Positions 1 through 11,761 of a stretch of DNA of 64,000 bases are shown here, in pieces. The stretch is from contig QCMN01000003.1 in NCBI GenBank assembly GCA_003213715.1, forward strand, positions 1-64,000, written 5' to 3'. Positions within the stretch are counted from its first letter, which is position 1; each line of letters starts with the position of its first letter. This DNA is from Pelagibacteraceae bacterium AG-422-B15 (lineage in GTDB: Bacteria; Pseudomonadota; Alphaproteobacteria; Pelagibacterales; AG-422-B15). A program made the position numbers and the translations under genes. The notes beneath the pieces are model-generated. The model did not search any database. It was not told the origin of the DNA and saw only the letters and a program-made list of their open reading frames with translations.

Positions 1-524
1 TTACATAAGAGCTTTACGGCAGCTTGATCTGCAGAAGCTTCCTGAGTTCTTGAATAATAAGAAAAATTGTCACTTACACTTGCTTGCCCAACCATTACTC
101 CCGCTATCCCAGCATCAGTTGCGCCAGCAATCATGCCAATTATACCGAGCAAGTATATTGGCAATGCTTTATTAGATAGATTTGATATTTCAATAGATGT
201 ATTAAAAATATGTCCTCCTAAAATATGAGCTATTTCGTGTGCAAGAACAGCGGCGTATTCTCTATAGTCATTTGCTGTCAAAACTAGTTCAGTATTTATA
301 AAAATATTCTGACCTCCAGTTACAAATGCATTTACCTGATCACTTTTTACAAAATAAATTTTTAAGTCTTCTGACTCAAGATTATTAGATTGTAATAACA
401 TGGAAACAATATCATCAGTGAATTGCTCTAATTCAGTATCTCTAATAATTTCAAAGGCATTTGATTGGGAAAAAAGAAAATAAAATATAATAAAAAATTT
501 AATTAAAAATTTACGGCATTTCAT
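1..524 (-). CDS. M48-family zinc metalloprotease, secreted (partial, 3' end runs off the window start)
   Basis: Read on the minus strand from ATG at 524: MKCRKFLIKFFIIFYFLFSQSNAFEII... signal peptide, then ...YAAVLAHEIAHILGGH... (HExxH motif). Not in the ORF track because it is truncated. Confidence 0.85.
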   Translation of the reverse strand, partial: MKCRKFLIKFFIIFYFLFSQSNAFEIIRDTELEQFTDDIVSMLLQSNNLESEDLKIYFVKSDQVNAFVTGGQNIFINTELVLTANDYREYAAVLAHEIAHILGGHIFNTSIEISNLSNKALPIYLLGIIGMIAGATDAGIAGVMVGQASVSDNFSYYSRTQEASADQAAVKLLC

Positions 525-2397
525 TATTTTTGCCACCAGCCTGTTTTCTTGTTCTTAATCTCTTTAAGAGTGGCTTTCGGGCTTTTATTTTTTGTCTTAG
601 AGGAGTTTGTCAATCGATCTTTTTCTGTCTTTTTGTCTTTTCCCTTTTCCTTTATTGTCTTTTTTTTGATCGATCTTTCATTATTATTTTTTATCTTACT
701 TTTTACGCCGTTTGCCTTGCTTTTATTCTTAGGCTCGTCAGTTTCAAAAACGATTTCTTCATTTTTAAATGAATCATCTCCGAACAAAATAATTTTAACT
801 TTTCTAGATAATTCAATATTATTTATTTCTTTTTGAAAATTTGTTAATATAAGATTTTTAATATAAGGACTTATTTTTAAACTCAATTTTATTGTTTTCT
901 TTTTATTTAATTCTTCATTGATCTGGTATAAAAATTTCTGAACTATTGAATGATGGCTAAGTTCAGTTTTCCATTCAATGAAGCTTTGCCTTAGACGTTG
1001 CCGTGACATTTCCAATAGTCCAAATTGACTTATCCTCGAGACTTGAGTTCTTGCCCGATCCTTTTTCACAAGCTCTTTAATCTTACGTTCAACTTGACGA
1101 TTATTTCTCATTTCATACATATCAATGAAATCGATAACAATTAATCCTGAGAGATCACGTATTTTAATTTGCTTTGCTATTTCTATCGCTGCTTCTAAAT
1201 TTGTCTTTAGGGCAGTCTTTTCAATGTTCCTCTCTTTTGTTGCTCCTCCTGAGTTTACATCAATAGCAACCAATGCTTCAGTTGGGTTAATTACTAGGTA
1301 ACCTCCAGATTTAAGCTTTACCTCAGCATCGAACATTTTAATTATTTCTTTTTCGATTTTATGCTTAGTAAACAGCGGTTCTTTACTTTTATATAGTTTT
1401 ACAAATTTTGAGTTACCAGGTAAAACTTGAGACATATATTTTTTTGTTTCCTTGTAAGCATTATTACCTTGTACCAAAATTTCCTTCATTTCTTTCGAAT
1501 AGATATCCCTTACTATTCTTCTCAGTAAATTCCCTTCCTCGTGTATTAGTGCAGGGGCAATTGCTTTTTTTGTCTCATTTACTATTTGTGCCCACAATTT
1601 ATTAAGAGTTGAATAATCTTTTTTAATCTCATTTTTTGTTCGATTTAATCCAGCAGTTCTAATAATTAAACCCATTTCAGCTGGTACTTTTAACTCTTCA
1701 ATTATTTTTTTTAATTTTTTTCTGTCATCAGATATAGAAATTTTTCTTGAAACCCCTTTAGTTTTTGTAGAGTTTGGCATTAAAACTGAATATTTTCCTG
1801 CAAGTGAAATATACGAAGTTAAAGCAGCTCCTTTATTGCCCCTTTCTTCTTTAACAACCTGCACTAAGATAAGTTGGCCTGTTTTTATTACTTCTTGAAT
1901 TTTATACGATCGATAAAGCCTTCTTCTTAAGCTAGAGGTATTTTTTCGCTTAAAAGCTTTTTTTCTATTTCATTATCTTTGTCTTCTTCATTACTACTTA
2001 AATCTAAATCATCTTTATTATTTATTTCATTAATTTGGCTTTCATTAGAGTCAGTGTCGTTCTGAACATTTTTAGTGTCGTCAATGTCCTCTGAATTATG
2101 TTCTTCTTCTAATTCAGCTTCAGCTTGAATAAGAGCCTCTCTATCTGCTACGGGAATTTGAAAATAATTTGGGTGTATTTCGCCAAACGCTAAGAAGCCA
2201 TTTTTTTCAGACCCAATATCTACGAAAGCTGCCTGTAAAGAAGCCTCGATTCTTGAAACTTTACCTAAATAAATATTTCCCTTTAAATTTTTCTTAGAGA
2301 TAGACTCAAATTCAAAATCTTCCAATTCATTATCTGATAATAATGCAAATTGAGTTTGAGTCTCATTCGAACCATCGATGAGTATTTTTTGTGACAT
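524..2397 (-). CDS. rne: Ribonuclease E/G, interrupted by a one-base frameshift in the T6 run at 1941-1946 (A6 on the coding strand)
   Basis: ORF 1927-2397 gives the S1 N-terminus (NIYLGKVSRIEASLQAAFVDIG) and an acidic insert. ORF 524-1864 continues as EERGNKGAALTSYISLAGKYSVLMPN...NPTEALVAIDVNSGG...LIVIDFIDM. The frame between them reads NTSSLRRRLYRSYKIQEVIKTGQLILVQVVKEERGNKG after a -1 shift. Confidence 0.92.
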
Positions 2398-2610
2398 TTA
2401 AGAAAACCTTTCAAAGTAATAACCACATTGAGTGGCATAGAATATATGTATGTGAATATGTTTGTTTTAATCATAATAATTATTTAACTATATGATTGTA
2501 TTGTTATATTTAGAATTTACAAAAATCAATGATTTATTATTTTGATTTTTTAAGCAAAAATTGAGTATTTTAAGTCAAATCAACGCCATATTTTTATTTA
2601 ATTATTCGAT

Positions 2611-5003
2611 ATGAACATGATTCAAACAATTAAATTATTTGCCTACGTAGGAATCATTCTCTCTTTTGTAATATTTGGAATAATTTTATATTTTATATTT
2701 CAATTGCCAGACGACTCAAGTTTGCAGAATTACAAACCAAATGTAATGAGCAGAATTCATGCGTCAAACGGTGATCTTGTAAAGGAATTTTCAAAAGAAT
2801 ACCGGATCTTTATTCCAATAAAAGATATCCCTGATGATTTAAAGAATGCATTTATTTCTGCAGAAGATAAAAATTTTTATAGACATTACGGAGTTGACCC
2901 AGTTGGAATCATGCGTGCTTTGGTCAAAAATATTATCAATCTTTTTAATGAAAAAAGGCCGGAGGGCGCATCAACAATTACTCAACAGGTTGCTAAAAAT
3001 TTTCTTTTATCTGACGAATTGAGCATAAATCGAAAAATTAAAGAAGGTCTTCTTGCGCTAAAAATTGAACAAACATTACCAAAAGAAAGAATTTTAGAAC
3101 TCTATTTAAATCAAATTTATCTAGGATCTGGAACCTATGGTATTGCTGCAGCATCAAATAGATACTTTAAAAAATCTCTGAGCGAACTTGATATTCATGA
3201 AATGGCTTTTCTGGCGGCACTCCCTAAGGCACCTAGCAGATATAATCCTGAAAGAAATTATGATATGGCATTTGAACGAAGAAACTGGGTGCTCGAAAGA
3301 ATGTTTGTGAACGGGTATATTGATAAGTATGAATTAAATTCGTTAAAAAAAATCCCTATTAATACCTATTTAAAAGAAAACAACAGAGTCTTTGCAAATG
3401 ATTATTATCTTGAGGAAATTAGAAAAAAAATAATTTTAATTTTTGGTGAAGATTATTTATATAATGGGGGATTGTCAGTCAGATCATCTCTGAATACTGA
3501 AATTCAAATTATTGCCGATAATGCTTTGAAGAAAGGGCTGCTTCAGTATGATAAGAGGCATGGCTTTCGTGGACCAATAGCTAATGATATAAGCAATAAT
3601 TGGCACTTAAAATATAAAAAAAATAATCTTCCTCATAATTTTTTAATTGCAAAAATCACTAAATTTAATGAAAAAAATAATAATGCTCAAGTTGAAGTTG
3701 TTTTAAAAGATGAAAAAATTAACGCAGAACTTGTTAATTTTAAATGGGCAAGAACCAGTCTCCCAGGCGGTTATTTAGGACCTAAAATTAACAAGGCAAG
3801 TGATATTCTACAATTGAACGATATTATTTACGTTTCAAGTGATAGTCAGCAAAGTTACAGCTTAGAGCAAATTCCAAAAATTAATGGAGGCATTATTATA
3901 ATGGACCCTTATACAGGAAGAGTTTTTGCTTTATCGGGCGGATTTGATTTCAATAAATCTAATTTCAACAGAGCCATACAAGCCAAGCGACAACCTGGTT
4001 CATCATTTAAGCCATTTGTTTATATGTCTGCTTTAGAAAACGGATTACAGCCCAATAGTTTGATTTTGGACGCCCCTTTTGTTGTTGATCAGGGTTCAGA
4101 CTTAGGTAAATGGAAACCTGAAAATTATGGTAAGAAATTTTATGGGCCTTCAACTTTAAGGAAAGGAATAGAAAATTCTAGGAATTTAATGACAATAAGA
4201 ATAGCTCAATATTTGGGAATGGAAAAGGTTGCAGAAATTGCAAACAGGACAGGGATAATGGAGAATATGCCTAACGTTCTTTCGATGGCTCTTGGCGCAG
4301 GAGAAACTTCCCTTATTGATCTTACTGCGGCCTATGCTTCTTTTGTAAATGGAGGAAAGAAAGTAGAACCAAGTCTTATTGATAGAATTCAAGACAGAAG
4401 AGGTAAGAATATTTTTTTAGAAAATTTTGCAGCATGTACTAATTGTGACGAGCCGTACATTGAGGAAAATCCGATGCCAAAACTTGTTAATTCATCCGAA
4501 AGCATATTTGATGAAGCTAAATCCTATCAAATGGTCTCTATTTTAAAAGGAGCTGTTGATAGGGGCACTGGAAGAAAAACAAAAATTGATGGAATAGAAA
4601 TAGCCGGTAAAACTGGGACAACAAATAATAATACAGATGCTTGGTTTATTGGATTTACCTCAGATTTAATTATCGGTGTATATGCAGGGTTTGATAAACC
4701 TAAATCACTTGGCAAAAGAGAAACAGGATCATCAGTTGCCGTGCCAATTTTTCGTGATTTGTAAAAAATTATTACCAAGAAAAGCCAATTTTACCTTTCA
4801 CTATTCCTAATGGAATTGAGTTAATTAAAATCAATTATGATACAGGAGAAATAGCAAGCAATTTTAATAGCAGTGAAAGTGTCTATGAAGCATTCAGTAA
4901 AAGTGATAATCTTGTAAGTAGTGGTGAAATTCTTGTTGGTTCTGAGGGCTTCCAAATAATTGAGGTTGCTGATGAAGTTATGGAGGAGTATGTAATTTAT
5001 TAG
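2611..5003 (+). CDS. mrcA: Penicillin-binding protein 1A; ORF ends at 4764 but the true C-terminus continues in another frame to TAG 5001-5003
   Basis: 717-aa ORF with GT51 (EDKNFYRHYGVDPVGI, EGASTITQQVAKN) and transpeptidase (GSSFKPF, KTGTTNN) motifs. Adding one T at 4758-4760 gives ...VPIFRDFVKNYYQEKPILPFTIPNGIELIKINYDTGEIA...EVMEEYVIY*. Confidence 0.9.
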
Positions 5004-5005
5004 TT

Positions 5006-6092
5006 ATGGAAAATGATTTTTTAAATTTATTAGCTAAAGCAAATAAAAAACTTGATTTTGTACGGAGTCATCTTTGACTTAGAAAATTTACAAAAGCAAT
5101 TATTTAAATTAAAAGTTCTAAGTGAAGAAGAAAATTTTTGGTCAGACAATGAAAAGGCCAAAAAAGTAATGGTCGAAATAAGTGAATTAGACCAAAACAT
5201 CAAACTAATTTCTGATTTTGAAAAGAAAATAACTGAAGTTAAGGATTATTTTAATCTTGCAAATGAAGAAAATGATCAATTGATGATCAGCGAGTGTAAT
5301 AACACGCTTAAAGAACTTTTAAGCGACTTAGAGAAGTCTGAGTTTCAAATGCAATTTAACGGTGAAGCTGATTCGAATAGTTGTTATTTGGAAATACATG
5401 CTGGAGCCGGAGGAACTGAAAGTCAAGATTGGGCGCAAATGTTACAAAGAATGTACATGCGCTGGTCAGAAAGAAAAAAATTTCAATTCAAAATAATGTA
5501 TGAGTCATTTGGTGAAGAGGCAGGTATCAAATCATGTACAGTTTTAGTAGAGGGCAAATATGCATTTGGATATTTAAAAAGAGAGTCTGGTATCCATCGA
5601 TTGGTAAGAATTTCACCATTCGATTCAAATTCAAGAAGGCACACTAGTTTTTCATCAGTATGGATATCACCATATGTTGACGAAACTATAGAAATTAATC
5701 TTCAAGAAAAAGATATGAGAATAGATACTTTCAGAGCCTCTGGTGCAGGAGGTCAACACGTAAATACGACCGATAGCGCGATAAGAATTACACATATTCC
5801 AACGGGCATAGTTGTTCAATGTCAAAATGAACGATCCCAACATAAAAATAAGGCAACAGCTATCAATCTTCTTAAATCAAAATTATATGAAATGGAAATG
5901 CAAAAAATTGAATCTGAAAAAAAAGCTTCTGAGGATAAAAAATCTGATATTGGCTGGGGTAATCAAATAAGGTCGTATGTTTTGCATCCATATAGGATGG
6001 TGAAGGACCTAAGAAGTGATTATGAAGATAGTGATCCAGATGCGGTCTTAGACGGTGATATTGATAAATTAATTTTTTCAAACATAAAATAA
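5006..6092 (+). CDS. prfB: Peptide chain release factor 2, with programmed +1 frameshift at 5072-5078
   Basis: ATG 5006 reads MENDFLNLLAKANKKLDFVRSHL then TGA (5075-5077) in the context CGGAGTCATCTTTGAC. The +1 frame continues DLENLQKQLFK... with GGQHVN and the RF2 core. Confidence 0.95.
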
Positions 6093-6095
6093 AGT

Positions 6096-8639
6096 ATGAG
6101 TAAGAATAAAAAAATATTTATTTATATAACTATATCAATATCAGCATTGATCTTTCTACTTATTTCATTTGTTTCAATCAAAGCGTCATTTGGAGGATTA
6201 AACCTTAATATCTTTGGAGAAAGAATATCAGATGAACTGAAACTAAATTATTCTTTTGATACAGATGTGGAAAATATTGTTCTTAAAAGATCCAGTGAAA
6301 AGGGATTTTATTTAGAAATAGAAAAAATTCAAATTAGTGACGCAAATGGTTTGGTATTAGAGACAAGTTTAATTAGTTGGGACTTTAATTTATTTAATCT
6401 TATTACATTTTCGATAGATGAAAAAAATAAAATTACATCTGAAAAAATAAATATATCTAGTAATAATTTTCAAATTTTCATCAATAACTTTAATATGGAA
6501 TATGATGAGCTTGATAAAGTAGTTGTTTCTCTAAAAAAAATTGATTTTAAGTCAAAGCATTATGCTCTCAATTTTGAGTCATTCGATAACAATATCTTAA
6601 TTCATACAAATTCTATTCTTGAAATTTTTGACTCTAAGAGTTTAATGTCAGCAAATCTCAAAATTAATAAACAAAATTTTCAAACAAATTTTGAATTTAT
6701 TCCAGCTAATCAGCAAATAAATATTTTAAAATTTAGTGGAGACTATTTTTACATTAATGAAACAAGTATTATACAATACAACACTAAGTACAAAAATATT
6801 AAAACTAAACTTGATATTAATTCAAAAAAAGATTCATTAATAAATATTCTTAATTTAAATAATGAAAGTCAAATATATCCATTTATAAATAGTTTTAAAG
6901 GCTGGCAATCTATTTTGCTTGAGACAAACTTTAATTATGAGGAAAGTAATATAATAAATTCTGCGATCAGAAATTTATATCTCAATATATCTGGGATCTA
7001 TGAATTAAATACATTAATGCCAAATGATAAATTTTATCAAAACTTCGGTGATGTAACAAAATACGATTTAGATTTTTATAATGATAAAGAGAAATATGTG
7101 ATCGATATAAATCACTTTAAAAATGATCAATTAATTCTCAAAAAGGGTAGTTTTTTTAAGTTAAATTACGACCTAAACAATGCAAATATTAATTTGGTAA
7201 CGAGTATTCACAAAGATGCTGCAATAAACTATTTGCAAAATACTATTCTATCACGTGAGACTAGAACTGATCGTGTAAGCAATTTTCTTCAACAAAATTT
7301 AAATGAGAATAATGATATAACGCTAAATTTTAATATTGATCCGACTTCAAATAATATAATCAAGTCTCTTAAAAATTTATATGTTGCTTCTTCTGGAGAA
7401 TTAAACACAAACTTTATTTTTGATGATAATGAAAATCCTAATTTTATATCAGGTCCTGTAAATTATTATATTGAAATTGAAAATTTAGAAACTCCAAACC
7501 CCTTATTTAAGGGACTAATAAATTTATCAGATACAACAGCCTTTATAAGACAAATTAATTTAAACAAAAATAATGAGACAAGTTTGAAAATTGAATTTGA
7601 AGGTGATACAAATACACTCAATGATAGTATAATTACATTTGACTCACTTGATAGTAAAATTGATTTTAATGGAAAAGTCAAAATAACTAAAACTAATCAT
7701 ATTTTTTTAGAAGATTTTTCAATTAATAATAATTCAAATGTTAAGTTAAATCTCTCAGGAGATTTATCAGAGCGTATCTTAAATTTAAATATTAGCGGCG
7801 ATATCATTGATCTGTCTGCAAATAAAGTTGAAACAAAGAAAAAAGAAAGAGTTTATTATTTAAAAAGGGAAAATTATTCGATAAATACTGAGGAAGTAAT
7901 TTTTGCTGGAGCGGTAAGAGTAAATGATTTTAAGGCAGGAATTGAGAAACAAGGCTCAACTTTATCTGTAAATAGCCGTGCGTCCTTTATGGGGCAAGAA
8001 CTAAATTATTCAAGGGAAAAAAACGATAACATTGATGTCAATATTATTAATTCAAGCGATATCACATATTTTGTAAACGGTAACCACGCAGCAAAAAAAC
8101 TGCTAAGTGATGGGGAATTTAAAATGACATCAATAAGAAATTTAAATACTCAAGAAGCTGATGTAAAAATAAACTTAAATGACTTTGTGTTGATAAATAC
8201 ACCAGCTTCTCTCAAATTGTTATCTCTTCCTTCAATCTCAGGCCTAGTTAGCATTGCTGAAGGTGAAGAGGGAATTCGCTTTGGGTATGGAGAAATTAAT
8301 TATGTAGAAACAGAAAATAAATTTAATGAAATTGAAGCTTTTGCTGTTAGCGATAGTTTGGGTCTTATTATGGATGGAAATATTGATAGAAAAGAAAAGA
8401 TTATTGATATGAAGGGAGAAATAAGTCCGATGCATCTTGTAAACGCTATTATTCAAAAATTACCTATTTTGGGACCAATAATCGTAGGAAACGAAGGAGA
8501 AGGAATGTTTTCAATAGATTTTTTAATGAAGGGATCTTCTGATGATCCCGAAGTAGAGTCTAATCCACTAACTATAATTAAGCCGAGAATCATAGAAAGA
8601 GCAATAGAAGCTATTGAAAATAGCTCTACTAACCAATAA
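6096..8639 (+). CDS. AsmA/YhdP-like large membrane-anchored protein (DUF3971-type)
   Basis: 847 aa, one N-terminal TM helix, long beta-rich body, C-terminal MKGEISPMHLVNAIIQKLPILGPIIVGNEGEGMFSIDFLMKGSSDDPEVESNPLTIIKP typical of AsmA-like C-termini. Confidence 0.75.
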   Translation: MSKNKKIFIYITISISALIFLLISFVSIKASFGGLNLNIFGERISDELKLNYSFDTDVENIVLKRSSEKGFYLEIEKIQISDANGLVLETSLISWDFNLFNLITFSIDEKNKITSEKINISSNNFQIFINNFNMEYDELDKVVVSLKKIDFKSKHYALNFESFDNNILIHTNSILEIFDSKSLMSANLKINKQNFQTNFEFIPANQQINILKFSGDYFYINETSIIQYNTKYKNIKTKLDINSKKDSLINILNLNNESQIYPFINSFKGWQSILLETNFNYEESNIINSAIRNLYLNISGIYELNTLMPNDKFYQNFGDVTKYDLDFYNDKEKYVIDINHFKNDQLILKKGSFFKLNYDLNNANINLVTSIHKDAAINYLQNTILSRETRTDRVSNFLQQNLNENNDITLNFNIDPTSNNIIKSLKNLYVASSGELNTNFIFDDNENPNFISGPVNYYIEIENLETPNPLFKGLINLSDTTAFIRQINLNKNNETSLKIEFEGDTNTLNDSIITFDSLDSKIDFNGKVKITKTNHIFLEDFSINNNSNVKLNLSGDLSERILNLNISGDIIDLSANKVETKKKERVYYLKRENYSINTEEVIFAGAVRVNDFKAGIEKQGSTLSVNSRASFMGQELNYSREKNDNIDVNIINSSDITYFVNGNHAAKKLLSDGEFKMTSIRNLNTQEADVKINLNDFVLINTPASLKLLSLPSISGLVSIAEGEEGIRFGYGEINYVETENKFNEIEAFAVSDSLGLIMDGNIDRKEKIIDMKGEISPMHLVNAIIQKLPILGPIIVGNEGEGMFSIDFLMKGSSDDPEVESNPLTIIKPRIIERAIEAIENSSTNQ

Positions 8640-9864
8640 TCACTTTAAAGTGTTTTTTCTTGCCGACACTTATTACATTTTCAAACTTTGTAATTTGATC
8701 ATAGTCTAAAAACTGAAGCTCATTTTCTACTATTTTTCCGTTTAATTTTACACCTTTGCCACGTATCAATTTCCTACTTTCAGATTTTGAGTTAGCATAT
8801 TTCATTTGAACGATAAGATCTGATAATAGAGCACCATTTTGTACATCCTCATTGCTTAAATTGAGAGTAGGCATATCTTCAGACAAGCTTTTATTTTCAA
8901 ATATTTGCTTTGCTGCCTGCTCAGCTTTTCTTGAGCTTTCAATCCCATGAAGCATAGCAGTTACCTCATTTGCAAGTATTATTTTTAAATCATTTATATT
9001 TTTCGATGAGTTTTGTTCATGGCTGTCAATTTGTTCTTTGCTTAAATCTGTGAAAAGTTTCATGAAACGAATTACGTCTCTGTCATCTACATTTCTCCAA
9101 AACTGCCAATAATCGTAGGCTGATAGAAGGTCATCATTAAGCCATATTGCTCCATCAGCTGTCTTGCCCATTTTATCGCCATTAGAATTAGTGAGAAGTG
9201 GAGTTGTGAGTCCAAAAACCTCCTTGCCATTTACTCTTCTTATAAGCTCCACCCCATTTACAATATTCCCCCATTGGTCAGAACCTCCAATTTGTAAAGT
9301 GCACGAATTTCGATTATTAAGCTCATAGAAGTCATAAGCTTGAAATATCATATAATTAAACTCTACAAAACTAAGAGACTGTTCTCTTTCAAGGCGTATT
9401 TTTACACTATCAAATGTAAGCATTTTATTAATTGTAAAATGTTTCCCAAAATCTCTTAAAAAATCTACATAACTAAGCTTATCTAACCAATCTGCATTAT
9501 CCATTACTAACGCTTTATTTTCTTCATTCTGAAAAGATAAATATTTGTCAAAAACAGTTTTAAGATTGTTTGCATTATTCTTTATTTCATCGTCAGTTAG
9601 TATTTTTCTAGTTTCATCTTTACCAGAAGGATCACCAATGCGGGTAGTTCCTGTACCAATTAATATTATTGGGGTATGACCGTATTTTTGAAATAGTCGC
9701 ATTATCATTATCTGTATTAAGCTGCCTATATGCAATGATTTAGCCGTACAATCAAAACCTATGTAAAATGTAATATTTTCAGACTTTAATTTTTTATTTA
9801 GAGATTCCTCATCAGTGCATTGATGTAAGAAGCCGCGGTATTTGAGTTCTTCAATAAGTGTCAT
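8629..9864 (-). CDS. tyrS: Tyrosyl-tRNA synthetase
   Basis: YIGFDCTAKSLHIGSL, QIGGSDQWGNIVNG, TNSNGDKMGKT, C-terminal S4-like domain. Confidence 0.96.
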   Translation of the reverse strand: MTLIEELKYRGFLHQCTDEESLNKKLKSENITFYIGFDCTAKSLHIGSLIQIMIMRLFQKYGHTPIILIGTGTTRIGDPSGKDETRKILTDDEIKNNANNLKTVFDKYLSFQNEENKALVMDNADWLDKLSYVDFLRDFGKHFTINKMLTFDSVKIRLEREQSLSFVEFNYMIFQAYDFYELNNRNSCTLQIGGSDQWGNIVNGVELIRRVNGKEVFGLTTPLLTNSNGDKMGKTADGAIWLNDDLLSAYDYWQFWRNVDDRDVIRFMKLFTDLSKEQIDSHEQNSSKNINDLKIILANEVTAMLHGIESSRKAEQAAKQIFENKSLSEDMPTLNLSNEDVQNGALLSDLIVQMKYANSKSESRKLIRGKGVKLNGKIVENELQFLDYDQITKFENVISVGKKKHFKVIIG

Positions 9865-9914
9865 TTTTTATATTCAGTAATGTATAAATTATTTAGACTA
9901 ATTATACAAAATAT

Positions 9915-11012
9915 ATGAGCAATAATAAACTACACGCAATTGGCATTATGAGCGGCACTTCATTAGATGGAATCGATGTTTCATACGTAAGTTCTGACGG
10001 AAAAAGCATATTTACTCATAATTGCTCATCTTTATTTAAGTTTAGGGATTCAACTAGAAAGTCTCTTCATAATCTTGTGAACAATTTTACGAAAAATAAA
10101 AATAGCATATCAAATATAAGTGATTGCGAAAAATTAGTTAGTGAAGATTATGTAAATGCAATTAGAAAATTTATAATATCTAAAAACATCAAAAAAGTTG
10201 ATCTTATCGCCTTACATGGTCAAACTATTTACCATTCATCTAAAAATAAATTATCAATTCAATTATGTAATAGTTCGTATATTGCCGAAAAAACTAACAG
10301 TATTATTGTAACCGATTTTAGGCAAAAGGATCTTTTAAATGGCGGAGAGGGAGCTCCATTAGTACCAATATTTCATAAGCTTTTAATCAATAAACTAAAA
10401 CTTAAAAAACCTTCCTCATTTATAAATATTGGAGGCATATCTAATATTTCCATGTTAGACAAAAGAGGTAGGTTGACAGCGCATGATATTGGACCAGGAA
10501 TGTGCTTACTAGATCAATACGTAAATTTCAAAAAGAAGCAACCTTATGATAATAATGGAACATATTCTTCTCGAGGCAAAATCAATAAAAGTATTTTAAG
10601 ACAACTTCTTAATGATAATTTTTTTAAAAAAAGTCCTCCTAAATCTTTAGATCGAAATTATTTCTCATTTAACTCAGTATTAAAAACAGACTTTTACGAT
10701 GCATGTGCTACTTTATCTGCATTTACTGCTTATGCGATAATTAATAATTTAAAAAAAATACATAATCAAAAAATTATTCTTTCTGGTGGTGGAGTGAAAA
10801 ATAAATTTATTTTAAATTTAATTAAAGAAAATATGGGGAATAAAGTTATCTCAATTGATGAAATTTATGGTGATTCAAAATTTATAGAGTCCCAGGCTTT
10901 TGCTTTTTTGGGTATAAGAAGAGTAAAGAATCTGCCTATATCATTTCCAGGAACCACAGGAGTTAAAAATCCTATTACTGGAGGAAAAATTACTAAATTA
11001 TCTATATTTTGA
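9915..11012 (+). CDS. anmK: Anhydro-N-acetylmuramic acid kinase
   Basis: AIGIMSGTSLDGIDVSY, NGGEGAPLVPIFH, NIGGISNIS, ILSGGGVKN. Confidence 0.95.
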   Translation: MSNNKLHAIGIMSGTSLDGIDVSYVSSDGKSIFTHNCSSLFKFRDSTRKSLHNLVNNFTKNKNSISNISDCEKLVSEDYVNAIRKFIISKNIKKVDLIALHGQTIYHSSKNKLSIQLCNSSYIAEKTNSIIVTDFRQKDLLNGGEGAPLVPIFHKLLINKLKLKKPSSFINIGGISNISMLDKRGRLTAHDIGPGMCLLDQYVNFKKKQPYDNNGTYSSRGKINKSILRQLLNDNFFKKSPPKSLDRNYFSFNSVLKTDFYDACATLSAFTAYAIINNLKKIHNQKIILSGGGVKNKFILNLIKENMGNKVISIDEIYGDSKFIESQAFAFLGIRRVKNLPISFPGTTGVKNPITGGKITKLSIF

Positions 11013-11660
11013 ATTAAGCTCTCTTTCAATATAACTTCGAATTGTTTTTTCAAGCTTATCAGTTTCATTATCATAAAAATGATTTGCTCCGGTTATCTCT
11101 TCATAGTCTACAGTTATATTTTTTTGAGATTTAAGTTTTTCTGCAAGTCTTGAAGTCTCTTCGGGTGGCACTAGGTCATCTCTTTTACCTTGAACAATTA
11201 AGCCTGAAGCAGGACATGGGGCTAAAAAATTAAAATCATATAAATTTGGTTGAGGTGAGATACTTATAAACCTTGTTATCTCTGGTCTTCTCATTAATAA
11301 CTGCATGCAAAGTAATGCTCCAAAAGAGAATCCTGCAACCCAACATTGGTTTGTATTTGGATTTTGCCTTTGTATCCAATCTAGTCCTGCAGCGGCATCA
11401 GCAAGTTCACCTAAACCATTATCAAATTTTCCCTCACTTTTACCAACGCCTCTTAAATTAAAACGAAAAATTGAAAAACCGAGAGAGTCAAAAATGGAAA
11501 ATAAGTCCATTACTATTGGATTATTCATTGTTCCGCCATAGAGTGGATGAGGATGTATTAATAAAGCTATTGGAGGGTTTAAAGACTGACCTTTTTTGTA
11601 CTTTCCAACTAATTTTCCGTCTGGGCCTGTAAAAACTATTTCTTTTACTTGATTATTCAT
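10998..11660 (-). CDS. Alpha/beta hydrolase
   Basis: LIHPHPLYGGTMNNPIV...RGVGKSEG...VAGFSFGALLCMQ...QGKRDDLVPPEE. Confidence 0.88.
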   Translation of the reverse strand: MNNQVKEIVFTGPDGKLVGKYKKGQSLNPPIALLIHPHPLYGGTMNNPIVMDLFSIFDSLGFSIFRFNLRGVGKSEGKFDNGLGELADAAAGLDWIQRQNPNTNQCWVAGFSFGALLCMQLLMRRPEITRFISISPQPNLYDFNFLAPCPASGLIVQGKRDDLVPPEETSRLAEKLKSQKNITVDYEEITGANHFYDNETDKLEKTIRSYIERELNSKYR

Positions 11661-11761
11661 ATTTGAGTATTAGATAGTTGACTAAATTAGTAGGTTATTA
11701 TATTTAACCTCTGAGACGGTATACTAAATTTAACATTTGAAATTCAAGGTTTTTTTTTAAA

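Noticed and set aside
530-836. Plus-strand ORFs 530-772 and 549-836
   Set aside because: Antisense to the Lys/Ser-rich C-terminus of RNase E; hydrophobic translations are a by-product of A-rich coding on the other strand.
1941-1960. Programmed -1 frameshifting in RNase E as the primary explanation
   Set aside because: A6 is slippery, but no clear stimulatory structure was seen and a second single-base break occurs within 3 kb in PBP1A; an indel error is simpler. Kept only as an alternative.
5052-5078. Track start MILYGVIF for prfB
   Set aside because: Out-of-frame extension; the real start is ATG 5006 with the TGA frameshift.
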